A stretch of 12,101 nt of DNA from Spirochaetales bacterium (GTDB taxonomy: Bacteria > Spirochaetota > Spirochaetia > DSM-27196 > SLST01): positions 1 to 12,101 of the forward strand of contig DAOWMR010000035.1 of assembly GCA_030642995.1 (NCBI GenBank), given 5' to 3'. This document shows, piece by piece, positions 1 through 6,998 of this stretch; the stretch's first letter is position 1; each line of letters begins with the position of its first letter. The notes beneath the pieces were generated by a model that saw only the letters and a program-made list of their open reading frames with translations, was not told the DNA's origin and did no database searches. Position numbers and translations under genes: made by a program.

Positions 1-928
1 GCTCGACAAGGAGTGTAAAGTCATCGGGCGCCATTCGCCCACCGGGGACCTTTTCCACCGCATCCACGAGCGCGTTGAGTTCCTTTTCAAGCTGGGTGTC
101 ATTTTCCTTCCGAGCCTTTGCCGCCCCCATCTGTGCATCGGTGAAGTTCATGATCAGAAAAGCAGCCTGGAAGAATTCGTCGTTTTGCTGAATGTTTTTT
201 CTGAAGGCAATTGTCGAACGTTCCTGGACGACGCTCCGAGTCAGATCCAGCCAGAAGGCAGGGCTCTTTTCCGAAAGGCGTTGTTTGAGCTCCATGATGC
301 TCGTATCCTTGACGCGGGCAATCTCCTCAAGGAATCCACGCTCTTCCAGATTCGTCTGCAACCAGGCAATTACCGCCGCAATGAGTGTGCGGACGGACCG
401 GCTCGATATGAGTATTCGATATTCTCCGAGCAGGCGGACCCTCAAGATGGCATCTTCCGGTGATTCCGCCAGGTAAGCATCGACAAGGGCAATTGAATCG
501 GCATCTGTGACGTGATAGTCCGACGGAACGGCCTTTCGTTGCTCCAGCCGAGGCACCGACGGCAATACACGGTAACCGCTGTCCAGCAGCTTATTGGTCT
601 CCTCCTCCAGGAGATTCATGTGGAACGAGAGGTCCCCTTTGCCTGTCAGCACGATTCCAACAGGCACTCGCTTCTCGTTGACTACACTGGTCGTGGCCAG
701 ACCAAGCTGGGCGCCTTTGAGCTTGGACATGAGTCGATCCAGGGCGCTGACTTCCTGCTCCGTCCCGCCGACCCGCGATATGAATCGATGGCGATCAATG
801 ACCGGCGTCCACGACTCACAGAGTCGCTGGAACAGGGTTCGCTCCAGGGGTGAGAACGTGCCGATTTGCGAAAGGAGTTCTTCCCGAGCATTCGGCTCAA
901 AGCTGACATAGTCGGGCTGCGTGCTCAT
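1..928 (-). CDS. Unrecognised cytoplasmic protein, partial (C-terminus outside window)
   Basis: An open frame without stops runs from an ATG at 928 leftwards off the window edge (309 codons visible, start MSTQPDYVSFEPN). I do not recognise the family. It has no signal peptide or membrane segment, so it is probably cytoplasmic. The visible part looks mostly alpha-helical and charged: residues about 85-145 look alpha/beta (VPVGIVLTGKGDLSFHMNLL), and the tail after about residue 205 is rich in Lys/Glu/Gln. It begins 11 nt after the stop of the small CxxC protein and has only a poor ribosome-binding site (AAGCAG), so translational coupling is likely. It is the third gene of the leftward operon headed by the aldo/keto reductase. 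Gene reality is well supported by the long frame, codon use and tight spacing. Function is unknown. Confidence 0.8.
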   Translation of the reverse strand, partial: MSTQPDYVSFEPNAREELLSQIGTFSPLERTLFQRLCESWTPVIDRHRFISRVGGTEQEVSALDRLMSKLKGAQLGLATTSVVNEKRVPVGIVLTGKGDLSFHMNLLEEETNKLLDSGYRVLPSVPRLEQRKAVPSDYHVTDADSIALVDAYLAESPEDAILRVRLLGEYRILISSRSVRTLIAAVIAWLQTNLEERGFLEEIARVKDTSIMELKQRLSEKSPAFWLDLTRSVVQERSTIAFRKNIQQNDEFFQAAFLIMNFTDAQMGAAKARKENDTQLEKELNALVDAVEKVPGGRMAPDDFTLLVE

Positions 929-939
929 CTGCTTGAATT

Positions 940-1122
940 CTATCGCACGTGGGCGGGTATTGTCTCGACGTGTATCAGCAGTGCCCCGCAAGTCGGACAA
1001 TGCTGCAGCACAATCTCCTTGTCATGCTCGGGAAAGACCAGTCGTCCATACCCCATTTGACCCTTCTCGCGGAGTTCACAATTGCATGCAGAGCAGCGCT
1101 CGGTTCCGGATTCTGGTTTCAT
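940..1122 (-). CDS. Small zinc-ribbon-like protein (60 aa)
   Basis: The 60-residue product has two CxxC pairs, Cys10-x2-Cys13 (CSAC) and Cys42-x2-Cys45-Gly (CPTCG), about 29 residues apart. This is the layout of a zinc-ribbon knuckle pair; a further Cys15 and two His (33, 41) lie between. Zinc binding is inferred from this pattern. Such proteins commonly bind nucleic acid or partner proteins, but nothing here tells which. The ATG at 1122 is preceded by GAAGGG on the minus strand (1132-1127) at a good distance. The gene starts 49 nt after the reductase stop and ends 11 nt before the next start, so it sits inside an operon. There is no signal peptide. The well-placed ribosome-binding site and paired cysteines argue that it is a real gene. 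Confidence 0.75.
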   Translation of the reverse strand: MKPESGTERCSACNCELREKGQMGYGRLVFPEHDKEIVLQHCPTCGALLIHVETIPAHVR

Positions 1123-1171
1123 AGTGCCCTTCTTCTTGAGTTTCGGGCGAAAATGCCGTTGGAATTAGCCG

Positions 1172-2002
1172 CTACGGAGCCTTGGTGGGATCCCACCCCA
1201 CGCGGAGGTTTTCGTGAAAGTTGCTCAGGGAGTCCATGTCCTTCAGAGAAATCTCAAAGTCGAAGACATCGGCGTGTTCGGTGATCTGTTCCGGATTGGT
1301 CGCCCGGGTGAGAACCGTCACCCCTTTCTGAATATTCCAGCGGAGGAGGATCTGGGAAGGGCTCTTTCCATAGTGACCGGCGATCTCGAGTAGCCGCGGA
1401 TCACGAAGGCGGCTGCCCCGAGGAATTGGATTGTTGGTGACCAGTTGTATCTCATGACTGGAGCACCACCGGAGGAGACCTGCCTGATTCAGGTATGGGT
1501 TGAACTCCACCTGATTCACGGCAGGGACGACATCGGTATCCTTGATGATCTCTTCGAGGTGCCGGATCGTGAAATTGCACACGCCGATCGCACGGCAACG
1601 GCCGATCCCCGCCAGGTGGACGAGGGCACGCCAGCTCTCGGTTCGGAGTCGTATCATCGGCCAGTGCAGGAGATAGAGATCGACATACTCCAGACTGAGT
1701 GCGTTCAATGAGCTTTCGAATGCTGTGATCGTTCGATCGTAGCCCTGGTCCGAGTTCCAGACCTTGGTTGTGACGAAGAAGTCGTGGCGGGGGACGGAGG
1801 AGGCCTTCAGTGCACGCCCAATCGCCGCCTCGTTCTCATACACGCTTGCCGTGTCTATCAGCCGGCACCCGGCGGCGAGCGCAGCCTCAACCGACCGCGT
1901 CGTGTCGTCATTGCTTTCGGCCCGCCGGCATCCGAGTCCGAACATGGGCATACGGACGCCATTGTTGAGTCGACAGGTAGAACGCAAGCTGGCTACGGCC
2001 AC
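1172..2002 (-). CDS. Aldo/keto reductase
   Basis: A 276-residue single-domain NAD(P)H-dependent oxidoreductase of the aldo/keto reductase superfamily, a cytosolic (alpha/beta)8 barrel reducing aldehydes and ketones. The length is typical for bacterial 2,5-diketo-gluconate-reductase-like members. The catalytic tetrad is complete: Asp50 and Tyr55 in LIDTASVYENEAAIG, Lys80 in VTTKVW and His113 in YLLHWP. GVCNF (140-144) and VNQVEFNP (162-169) are also family hallmarks. The cofactor loop is odd: where most members have AYSPLARG-like sequence, this has NNPIPRG (190-196), lacking the usual Ser and aromatic residue. The C-terminal VTVLTRATNPEQITEH replaces the common IPKS-type motif. The start is GTG at 2002: an in-frame stop lies six codons upstream and the STCRLNNG strand must be included. 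The ribosome-binding site is weak. It is the first gene of the leftward operon; its substrate cannot be told. Confidence 0.93.
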   Translation of the reverse strand: MAVASLRSTCRLNNGVRMPMFGLGCRRAESNDDTTRSVEAALAAGCRLIDTASVYENEAAIGRALKASSVPRHDFFVTTKVWNSDQGYDRTITAFESSLNALSLEYVDLYLLHWPMIRLRTESWRALVHLAGIGRCRAIGVCNFTIRHLEEIIKDTDVVPAVNQVEFNPYLNQAGLLRWCSSHEIQLVTNNPIPRGSRLRDPRLLEIAGHYGKSPSQILLRWNIQKGVTVLTRATNPEQITEHADVFDFEISLKDMDSLSNFHENLRVGWDPTKAP

Positions 2003-2088
2003 AGTGTACTTATCGACTCAGCCGGAGCACTCGATGAGCACCGTCGCACGCGAGCATCCGCTCCATGCAAAGTGCGCGAACTATGCAT

Positions 2089-2118
2089 ATTGCATTGCGA
2101 GATGCATCGCATTGTCAA
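2089..2118 (-). promoter_or_regulatory. Sigma-70-type promoter of the reductase operon with inverted repeat in spacer
   Basis: Read on the minus strand, a perfect -35 TTGACA (2118-2113) is followed after 18 bp by TGCAAT (2094-2089; four of six matches to TATAAT). The spacer contains the inverted repeat TGCGA-N6-TCGCA (2096-2111), a plausible operator. Transcription would start near 2082, giving a leader of about 80 nt before the GTG at 2002. The -10 assignment is less certain than the -35. Confidence 0.5.
2096..2111. promoter_or_regulatory. Palindromic operator-like site TGCGA-N6-TCGCA
   Basis: This is an exact 5-bp inverted repeat around GATGCA, the centre of a cluster of TGCAT words: CATGCAA at 2064, ATGCAT at 2083, TTGCAT at 2090 and ATGCAT at 2102. 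It lies between the -35 and -10 of the leftward promoter. It is also about 135-150 bp upstream of the predicted sigma-54 start, a distance at which enhancer-binding proteins often bind. Which promoter it serves is inference. Confidence 0.35.
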
Positions 2119-2172
2119 CCGCGTCTCAAGATGAGCGCCCCTTTTTTCCAGAAACTTCGATTCGCGCCTGTA

Positions 2173-2212
2173 ATTGGCCTGTGGAATGGATATAATGGAT
2201 GCAATGGCCAAT
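2173..2212. repeat. Inverted repeat ATTGGCC...GGCCAAT flanking a TATAAT box
   Basis: Two exact 7-bp arms (2173-2179 and 2206-2212) lie 26 bp apart, with a perfect TATAAT at 2191-2196 between them. This could be an operator or a binding site for a dimeric regulator. The TATAAT has only a weak -35 candidate (CTGTAA at 2168-2173, 17 bp spacing), so a second, sigma-70-type promoter is possible but not strong. Confidence 0.4.
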
Positions 2213-2220
2213 ATGGAACT
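2185..2220 (+). repeat. Four in-phase 9-bp units of the AATGGNNNN type
   Basis: Units AATGGATAT (2185), AATGGATGC (2194), AATGGCCAA (2203) and the degenerate TATGGAACT (2212) follow head to tail. The last one ends on the T of the sigma-54 -24 element. Phased direct repeats beside a promoter suggest protein binding sites, but the first two could equally be a chance duplication. Confidence 0.4.
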
Positions 2221-2234
2221 GGCACGATTCTTGC
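2220..2234 (+). promoter_or_regulatory. Sigma-54 (RpoN) promoter, -24/-12 element
   Basis: TGGCACG (2220-2226), four bases ATTC, then TTGC (2231-2234) followed by T matches the sigma-54 consensus YTGGCACG-N4-TTGCW at every conserved base. The invariant GG (2221-2222) and GC (2233-2234) are correctly spaced. Transcription would start near 2245, about 100 nt before the ATG of the giant lipoprotein gene. Such promoters require an ATP-hydrolysing enhancer-binding activator, which is not encoded in this window. Confidence 0.8.
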
Positions 2235-2334
2235 TTTTGTACTGGTCAGAGAAGAGAAGTGCGATAAAGCTTGAAGTGGAGGGACTGGAGTCCCGATCTA
2301 GAGATAAGCACACGCCTACGCCGTGGTGCGTGTC

Positions 2335-2340
2335 GGGAGA
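2335..2340 (+). promoter_or_regulatory. Ribosome-binding site choosing the ATG at 2347
   Basis: GGGAGA lies 6 nt before the second of two adjacent ATGs (2344, 2347). It rules out the GTG at 2323, which lies upstream of it and has no Shine-Dalgarno sequence of its own. It makes 2347 slightly better spaced than 2344. Confidence 0.65.
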
Positions 2341-2346
2341 AACATG

Positions 2347-5300
2347 ATGAACGCTTTTCAGAAGAGCTCGTTGATAGTCGGCGTGATTGCCCTTGCCCTG
2401 GCGGTAGTCATGGGCTGCAAGAACCCGCTTCAGGTGGGCCTTGGTGACAAGGTTGACCTGGACGTTCCGGATGTGGCGCTCACCAGCCATGCGGCCGGCG
2501 AGTACCTGAGCGGTACGGTGAAGTTGAGCGGCGTCTACACCGACGATTTTGAGATCAGCGGCATCACGCTGAGCTTTGACGCCGGTGTCACCCTGCTCAG
2601 CGCAACCTTTGACTCGACCGCGCGTACCTGGGAGTACGTCGTTGACACCTCTGCCTATCCTGACGGAGAGACAGAGATCCTCCTGACCATTACCGACCTG
2701 TCGGGCAAAGACATCCAAAAGAAAATTCTCTACTACTTTGACAATACGGCGCCGCTGGTGATGGTGAAGAATCCTCAAGGGTATGCGACCAATCTGTACA
2801 ATGGAACCATTACCGTTCGCGGCGAGTCCGCCGATACATTCGGCATTGACGAGGTCCTCATTCGGATCCTCGATAATGTCGGAGATCCACTCTCCAGCTT
2901 TGATCTGGCCGATGGAACAAATGCCTGGGTGTTTGAGTTTGACAGCCGCCTCTATGCCGATCCGGCGGGAGATATCAAACTTGAGGCACAGGCCACCGAC
3001 CGTGCGGGCAATCAGTCAACAACCGTTCTGCACTACGACGATGTCCTGTTCGAGAATTCCGGGGCCTCCATAACGATTGAAGATGTTCTCCGGATTGCAG
3101 GCGGTACCCCGGTGGAAGGTACCTTCATCACGGCCGCCGAAATTGCGGCCATTGCAATGAACAGCATCCCGATCTCCATTGACAACGACCTCGACAAGCC
3201 GTCGGTAACCTTCGTCTCCCCCAACAATGGGCAGAATATCGGAGGATCGATCCTGGTAACCGGGACCGCATACGACGACGACGGCATTGATCGCGTTGAG
3301 ATGCGCCTGGACCTGAACGGTGACGGTGACTACCTGGACTCGTTCAACATTGACGGGATACCCGGCACCGACGGGTTGTTTGAGGTGGAGGCCGACTGGG
3401 AAACGCTTTCGGGCACCATTCTCTGGACCCAGGATCTCAATCTGGACGGCGAGCTCTACCAGGTTGAGGCCGGTCACGACGGGCGCGTGGCGATCCAGGC
3501 CCGTGCCGTCGACATCAACTCGCTTGTCGGCAATCCGCTTGAGATTGCCGTTCGATTCGACGACACCATTCCACGCGTTGAGAGTCTGAGCCACATATCC
3601 GGCAGCTACGTCAGCGGTTCGTTCACCTTGACCGGTAACATTTTGGATGATGAGAGCATTGACCGAGTCCGTCTCTCCTACGACGGCGGCATCAGCTACG
3701 AAGACCTGTTTGAACGTGGCGTTTCCAACGACGGCAGCATCACTGAGAACGCCGTCAACGACCTGTCCATGGCCAAGGTCATCGACACGGGCAACATACC
3801 AGGCCAGGGCGCGCTGACGTCCGAGCCTCTCTATCTCAGACTGCTCGTCATCGACAACGCAAGCTACCAGGCGCTCACCTATATCACCCTCAACGTGGAC
3901 AACGTCTTTCCGACCGGCGCATGGGACAGCGTAAACGCGGATCCCCAGGAGATCGACGGCGCCGTTGCGCTCCTGCGGGGCACGGCGACGGACACTGGAA
4001 CGATCAGTGGAATCGGCGGCGTAGATGTCTACTTCGTCCGCAGAACGCCCGACCGTATATTCAACTTCACTACTACCTCATTCGTAGCCGCGGGCAGCAA
4101 CGACTTCGGCGATGGGGATGGGTCAGTGTTGTACACACCAAGCGGGCTTTCCGATCCTGATTATCTCATCTCCATTGATGACACCGATGAACTCGGAAAT
4201 GACGGCGGACCACTCGGTGACGGAGACGGCTACAACGAATCCCTCACGTTCGGAAGCGGCGAATACACCTGGTGGGCCGAGTTTGATTCCACCGCCATAT
4301 CCGATGGCGCCGTGGAGATCCACTATGTCATCAACGACAGCGCAGGCAATGGAAACCACTACGTAGAATCCGGTTTCATCAAGAACAACCGGCCGGTGCT
4401 CGATTCCGTTGTCCTCGGCACCGACTTGAACGCAGATGGGCTGGACACCAGCGATCCGGGCGAGCGGACCGCACCGATCTTGGAAAGCAGCTTGCCCACC
4501 ACGGGCTTCACAGCTGTGAACGATCTCCTCTACGTGGGAGTGAACGCGAGCGGGGGCAATGGTGCAATCACCTACACGCTCGTGGAATCCGGGAGTCCAG
4601 GCTCGCCCATTCCTGAAACTGCCACCGGCGTGTTCGATATGATCAACACCAGCGGCTACGCTCCGGACGGGGCGTACACCTTCATTGCGACCCTGACTGA
4701 CAGCGTGGGGATTTCCGTTTCGGCTTCCATTAACGTGGAGATAGACAACATAGACGACACCCCGCCGACGATCACATTTGATTCGCTCTCTCAGTCCAGC
4801 ATCAAGGGCTACGGCGTGGCACCCGAGGGGCATTTCGACGACGATACGAATGCGCCAATGGATGCCGAGCCGGATCTTTCCGGCACCTTCATTCTGAGCG
4901 GAACCGCGCACGACGACCAACGGATGGACAGTATTGAGATCCAGATCAGCGGGTACAACGCAGGAAGTGGCCCCGGCAACGCGCATGAGGTTGCTTCCTG
5001 GACCGGCAGTGGTCTCACACCATCGGGTGCGTTCTCCATCACGAGTCAGACGCTCGACGAGTCCACCGGGCACACGGTCGACTGGGAGTACGAGTGGGAC
5101 ACGAGTGACATTGGCACAGTTGCTGCAGAAGATGTCTCAGTAAACTTCACCGTCAATGACTTCGCTCCTCTGAGTGATTCGGATAGCGATACGGTGGACG
5201 TTGTCCCGTACATCACCTCCATCGACACGTATCTGGCCGGAGCCCTTGGCGACACACTCGCGCGTTCCGCCGAAGGCGCCTATCCGGTCAAGGACGGCGA

Positions 5301-6960
5301 AGCGGTCACCGTCTACGGGTACAACCTCAACCCGACCGATAACGGTGTGGGCACCGCCGACGTCAGAATGAGCATCGACCCGGATGCGCTTAACGGAGTA
5401 GGTACGAAAGTCGGCGAAGACCTCGTATTCGGCGTGCCGGCAGGGGACCACAAGAGCGTACCGGTGACGATCTCGGCAACCGGTAGCGGGTACCTAACCA
5501 TCTTCACAAACGGCATACCGAGTACGAACAACATCAACGACAGTGCTACCCTTTCATACAACCAGATATCCAGTCAGGCCCATGTGTTGCTCAACGACGA
5601 CCTGTACGTTGCGCTCTGGGATCTCACTCAGCTGTGGCAGACGATTACTCTTGCGGACAATGCCGTGTATCCATCAATGACCCTTGATGGTGATACGCCG
5701 GCATTCGCGTACGTGAACAATTCCCAGGGCTACGGCCAATCACGGTACCTCAACGGGGTCACCGACAAGCCGATCATTACCAACTGGGATTTGTTCACCT
5801 ATACCGCAATTGACTTCAACAGTGACGGCAACCATGCCACCCTCTACGACATCAACGTCGTCAACGGCAACTTCGGGCCCTACAACTCCGGGAACTACGG
5901 CGGAATCGTGACATCGTTCTACTACGATGTTCCCGCTCACGGCTGGGGTAATTACGACTTCATGGACAACACTATCTGGCTGGACAACCTGGTGGACACC
6001 GTGGCACCCCAAACCACGGCCGTGCTGGATCGGTATCAGTTTCCCGACATGAGGGTTACCGGTACAACCGACACCACCCGGGTCTTCTACAGTGTGTACG
6101 ATCGCCTGGAGAATGAGATCATCTTCCGGACCTTCCGGGTTGGAACCAATGCCGGACTCCCCGGAGCGACGGGTGGCAGAGTCAACAACGCGGGTTCGGC
6201 CCTCTATACGGACCTACCGCAGTACGATCCGGGTGGGGCCTACCCCGACTACAACGGCGACAATCGATTTCAGAGCAGCAACCAGGCCGGGAAGAGCCCC
6301 GACCCGGCCGACGGTGCCGTTGAGGCGGTTTTCACACCGACTGTCACCTTTGGTGAGCATACGGCAGTGGCGGCCACATCTGACGGGAGCACCGTGGCGC
6401 TTGTCTATTTTGAAGACGGTGGAACCGGCTCGGGGACTCTTGACTATGTGTACAACGAAACTCCGACCAACTCAGGGACTTGGTCAGGGCCTCTCACCCT
6501 TGCGCCGGTTTCCGGGTTCGAGTTCATGGACATGGACATCGACAGCACCGGTGTTGTGCACATCGCCTACTATGACTCCTTTGCCGGTGACGTGCATTAC
6601 GTGCAACTGGCCAGCTACAACGCCGGGACCTCCACCAACGTCCTGGTCGACAGCTATCTGATTGTCGGTGACAAGCTCTCATTGGCGCTGGATAGCAATG
6701 ATGTTCCATTCCTCTCGTACAAGGGCATCGGCAACTCCGCACGCGTAGCCTGGCTCACCGCCGGCTCGGCGGCCGATGGCGTTGACGACAGCGATCGGTA
6801 CAACGGAAACTGGGAAGTCCAGACGCTTCCGGAACCGATTGCCAATAGCGATTCGAACAGATTCGGCGTTGGGGTGAGAACGACGGATGATCAGCCGGTG
6901 ATTGGATATACCGATTCAGGTTTAGAATACCAACGATTGCTCGCGCCACTAACGAACTAG
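2347..6960 (+). CDS. Giant surface lipoprotein: Ig-like repeats, IPT/TIG-like domain, beta-propeller
   Basis: The 1537-residue product starts with a lipoprotein signal peptide: Lys6, a hydrophobic stretch 9-22, then VVMGC with lipidated Cys24, a relaxed lipobox. Cys24 is its only cysteine. About seven Ig-like units follow, joined by DNTAP/DDTPP-type linkers with the linker prolines near residues 136, 285, 409, 522, 683 and 807. Residues about 952-1065 (VVPYITSID...VTVYGYNLNP) resemble an IPT/TIG domain. The rest (about 1080-1537) shows about seven repeats of a G-x-PxxxY or HIAYYD type (for example 1405-1410), as in sialidase-like propellers. Four DxNxDG or DxNGD loops (from residues 322, 693, 1156, 1301) suggest calcium binding. 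The product should be anchored to an outer-membrane leaflet. It is probably transcribed from the sigma-54 promoter with the next gene, 38 nt away. Adhesion, sensing or envelope structure are possible roles; none is shown. Confidence 0.9.
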   Translation: MNAFQKSSLIVGVIALALAVVMGCKNPLQVGLGDKVDLDVPDVALTSHAAGEYLSGTVKLSGVYTDDFEISGITLSFDAGVTLLSATFDSTARTWEYVVDTSAYPDGETEILLTITDLSGKDIQKKILYYFDNTAPLVMVKNPQGYATNLYNGTITVRGESADTFGIDEVLIRILDNVGDPLSSFDLADGTNAWVFEFDSRLYADPAGDIKLEAQATDRAGNQSTTVLHYDDVLFENSGASITIEDVLRIAGGTPVEGTFITAAEIAAIAMNSIPISIDNDLDKPSVTFVSPNNGQNIGGSILVTGTAYDDDGIDRVEMRLDLNGDGDYLDSFNIDGIPGTDGLFEVEADWETLSGTILWTQDLNLDGELYQVEAGHDGRVAIQARAVDINSLVGNPLEIAVRFDDTIPRVESLSHISGSYVSGSFTLTGNILDDESIDRVRLSYDGGISYEDLFERGVSNDGSITENAVNDLSMAKVIDTGNIPGQGALTSEPLYLRLLVIDNASYQALTYITLNVDNVFPTGAWDSVNADPQEIDGAVALLRGTATDTGTISGIGGVDVYFVRRTPDRIFNFTTTSFVAAGSNDFGDGDGSVLYTPSGLSDPDYLISIDDTDELGNDGGPLGDGDGYNESLTFGSGEYTWWAEFDSTAISDGAVEIHYVINDSAGNGNHYVESGFIKNNRPVLDSVVLGTDLNADGLDTSDPGERTAPILESSLPTTGFTAVNDLLYVGVNASGGNGAITYTLVESGSPGSPIPETATGVFDMINTSGYAPDGAYTFIATLTDSVGISVSASINVEIDNIDDTPPTITFDSLSQSSIKGYGVAPEGHFDDDTNAPMDAEPDLSGTFILSGTAHDDQRMDSIEIQISGYNAGSGPGNAHEVASWTGSGLTPSGAFSITSQTLDESTGHTVDWEYEWDTSDIGTVAAEDVSVNFTVNDFAPLSDSDSDTVDVVPYITSIDTYLAGALGDTLARSAEGAYPVKDGEAVTVYGYNLNPTDNGVGTADVRMSIDPDALNGVGTKVGEDLVFGVPAGDHKSVPVTISATGSGYLTIFTNGIPSTNNINDSATLSYNQISSQAHVLLNDDLYVALWDLTQLWQTITLADNAVYPSMTLDGDTPAFAYVNNSQGYGQSRYLNGVTDKPIITNWDLFTYTAIDFNSDGNHATLYDINVVNGNFGPYNSGNYGGIVTSFYYDVPAHGWGNYDFMDNTIWLDNLVDTVAPQTTAVLDRYQFPDMRVTGTTDTTRVFYSVYDRLENEIIFRTFRVGTNAGLPGATGGRVNNAGSALYTDLPQYDPGGAYPDYNGDNRFQSSNQAGKSPDPADGAVEAVFTPTVTFGEHTAVAATSDGSTVALVYFEDGGTGSGTLDYVYNETPTNSGTWSGPLTLAPVSGFEFMDMDIDSTGVVHIAYYDSFAGDVHYVQLASYNAGTSTNVLVDSYLIVGDKLSLALDSNDVPFLSYKGIGNSARVAWLTAGSAADGVDDSDRYNGNWEVQTLPEPIANSDSNRFGVGVRTTDDQPVIGYTDSGLEYQRLLAPLTN

Positions 6961-6986
6961 GCGCGCGTATGATGTGGGGCGAATAC

Positions 6987-6991
6987 AAGGA
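6987..6991 (+). promoter_or_regulatory. Ribosome-binding site choosing the ATG at 6999
   Basis: AAGGA lies 7 nt before the ATG at 6999. The upstream in-frame ATGs at 6969 and 6972 have no purine-rich site before them and would place ten mostly charged residues ahead of the signal peptide. Confidence 0.7.
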
Positions 6992-6998
6992 AAAAGCG

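Larger units (their letters stand above)
2003..2346. other. Divergent intergenic control region (344 bp)
   Basis: This gene-free stretch separates the leftward reductase operon from the rightward giant-lipoprotein operon. Its left half (about 2064-2118) is dense in TGCAT/ATGCA words and holds the leftward promoter. Its right half holds a TATAAT box, 9-bp repeats, a sigma-54 element and a leader of about 100 nt. Open frames crossing it show no family resemblance and are taken as chance. Confidence 0.85.

Noticed and set aside
185..1060. Overlapping plus-strand open frames in the left kilobase
   Set aside because: All lie opposite the two minus-strand genes, which have operon spacing and, for the small one, conserved-type motifs.
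2323..2346. Upstream GTG start for the lipoprotein
   Set aside because: It would overlap the ribosome-binding site and put extra residues before a normal lipoprotein signal peptide.
1993..2778. 261-residue minus-strand open frame spanning the divergent region
   Set aside because: It crosses promoter elements and the start of the lipoprotein gene, and its product has low-complexity, shadow-like composition.
4123..5073. 316-residue open frame on the minus strand inside the lipoprotein gene
   Set aside because: Antisense to the Ig-like units, with no family resemblance and no upstream signals.
5112..5126. Near sigma-54 element TGGCACA-N4-CTGC
   Set aside because: Lies inside the lipoprotein coding region, departs from consensus at two conserved bases, and has no gene start following it.
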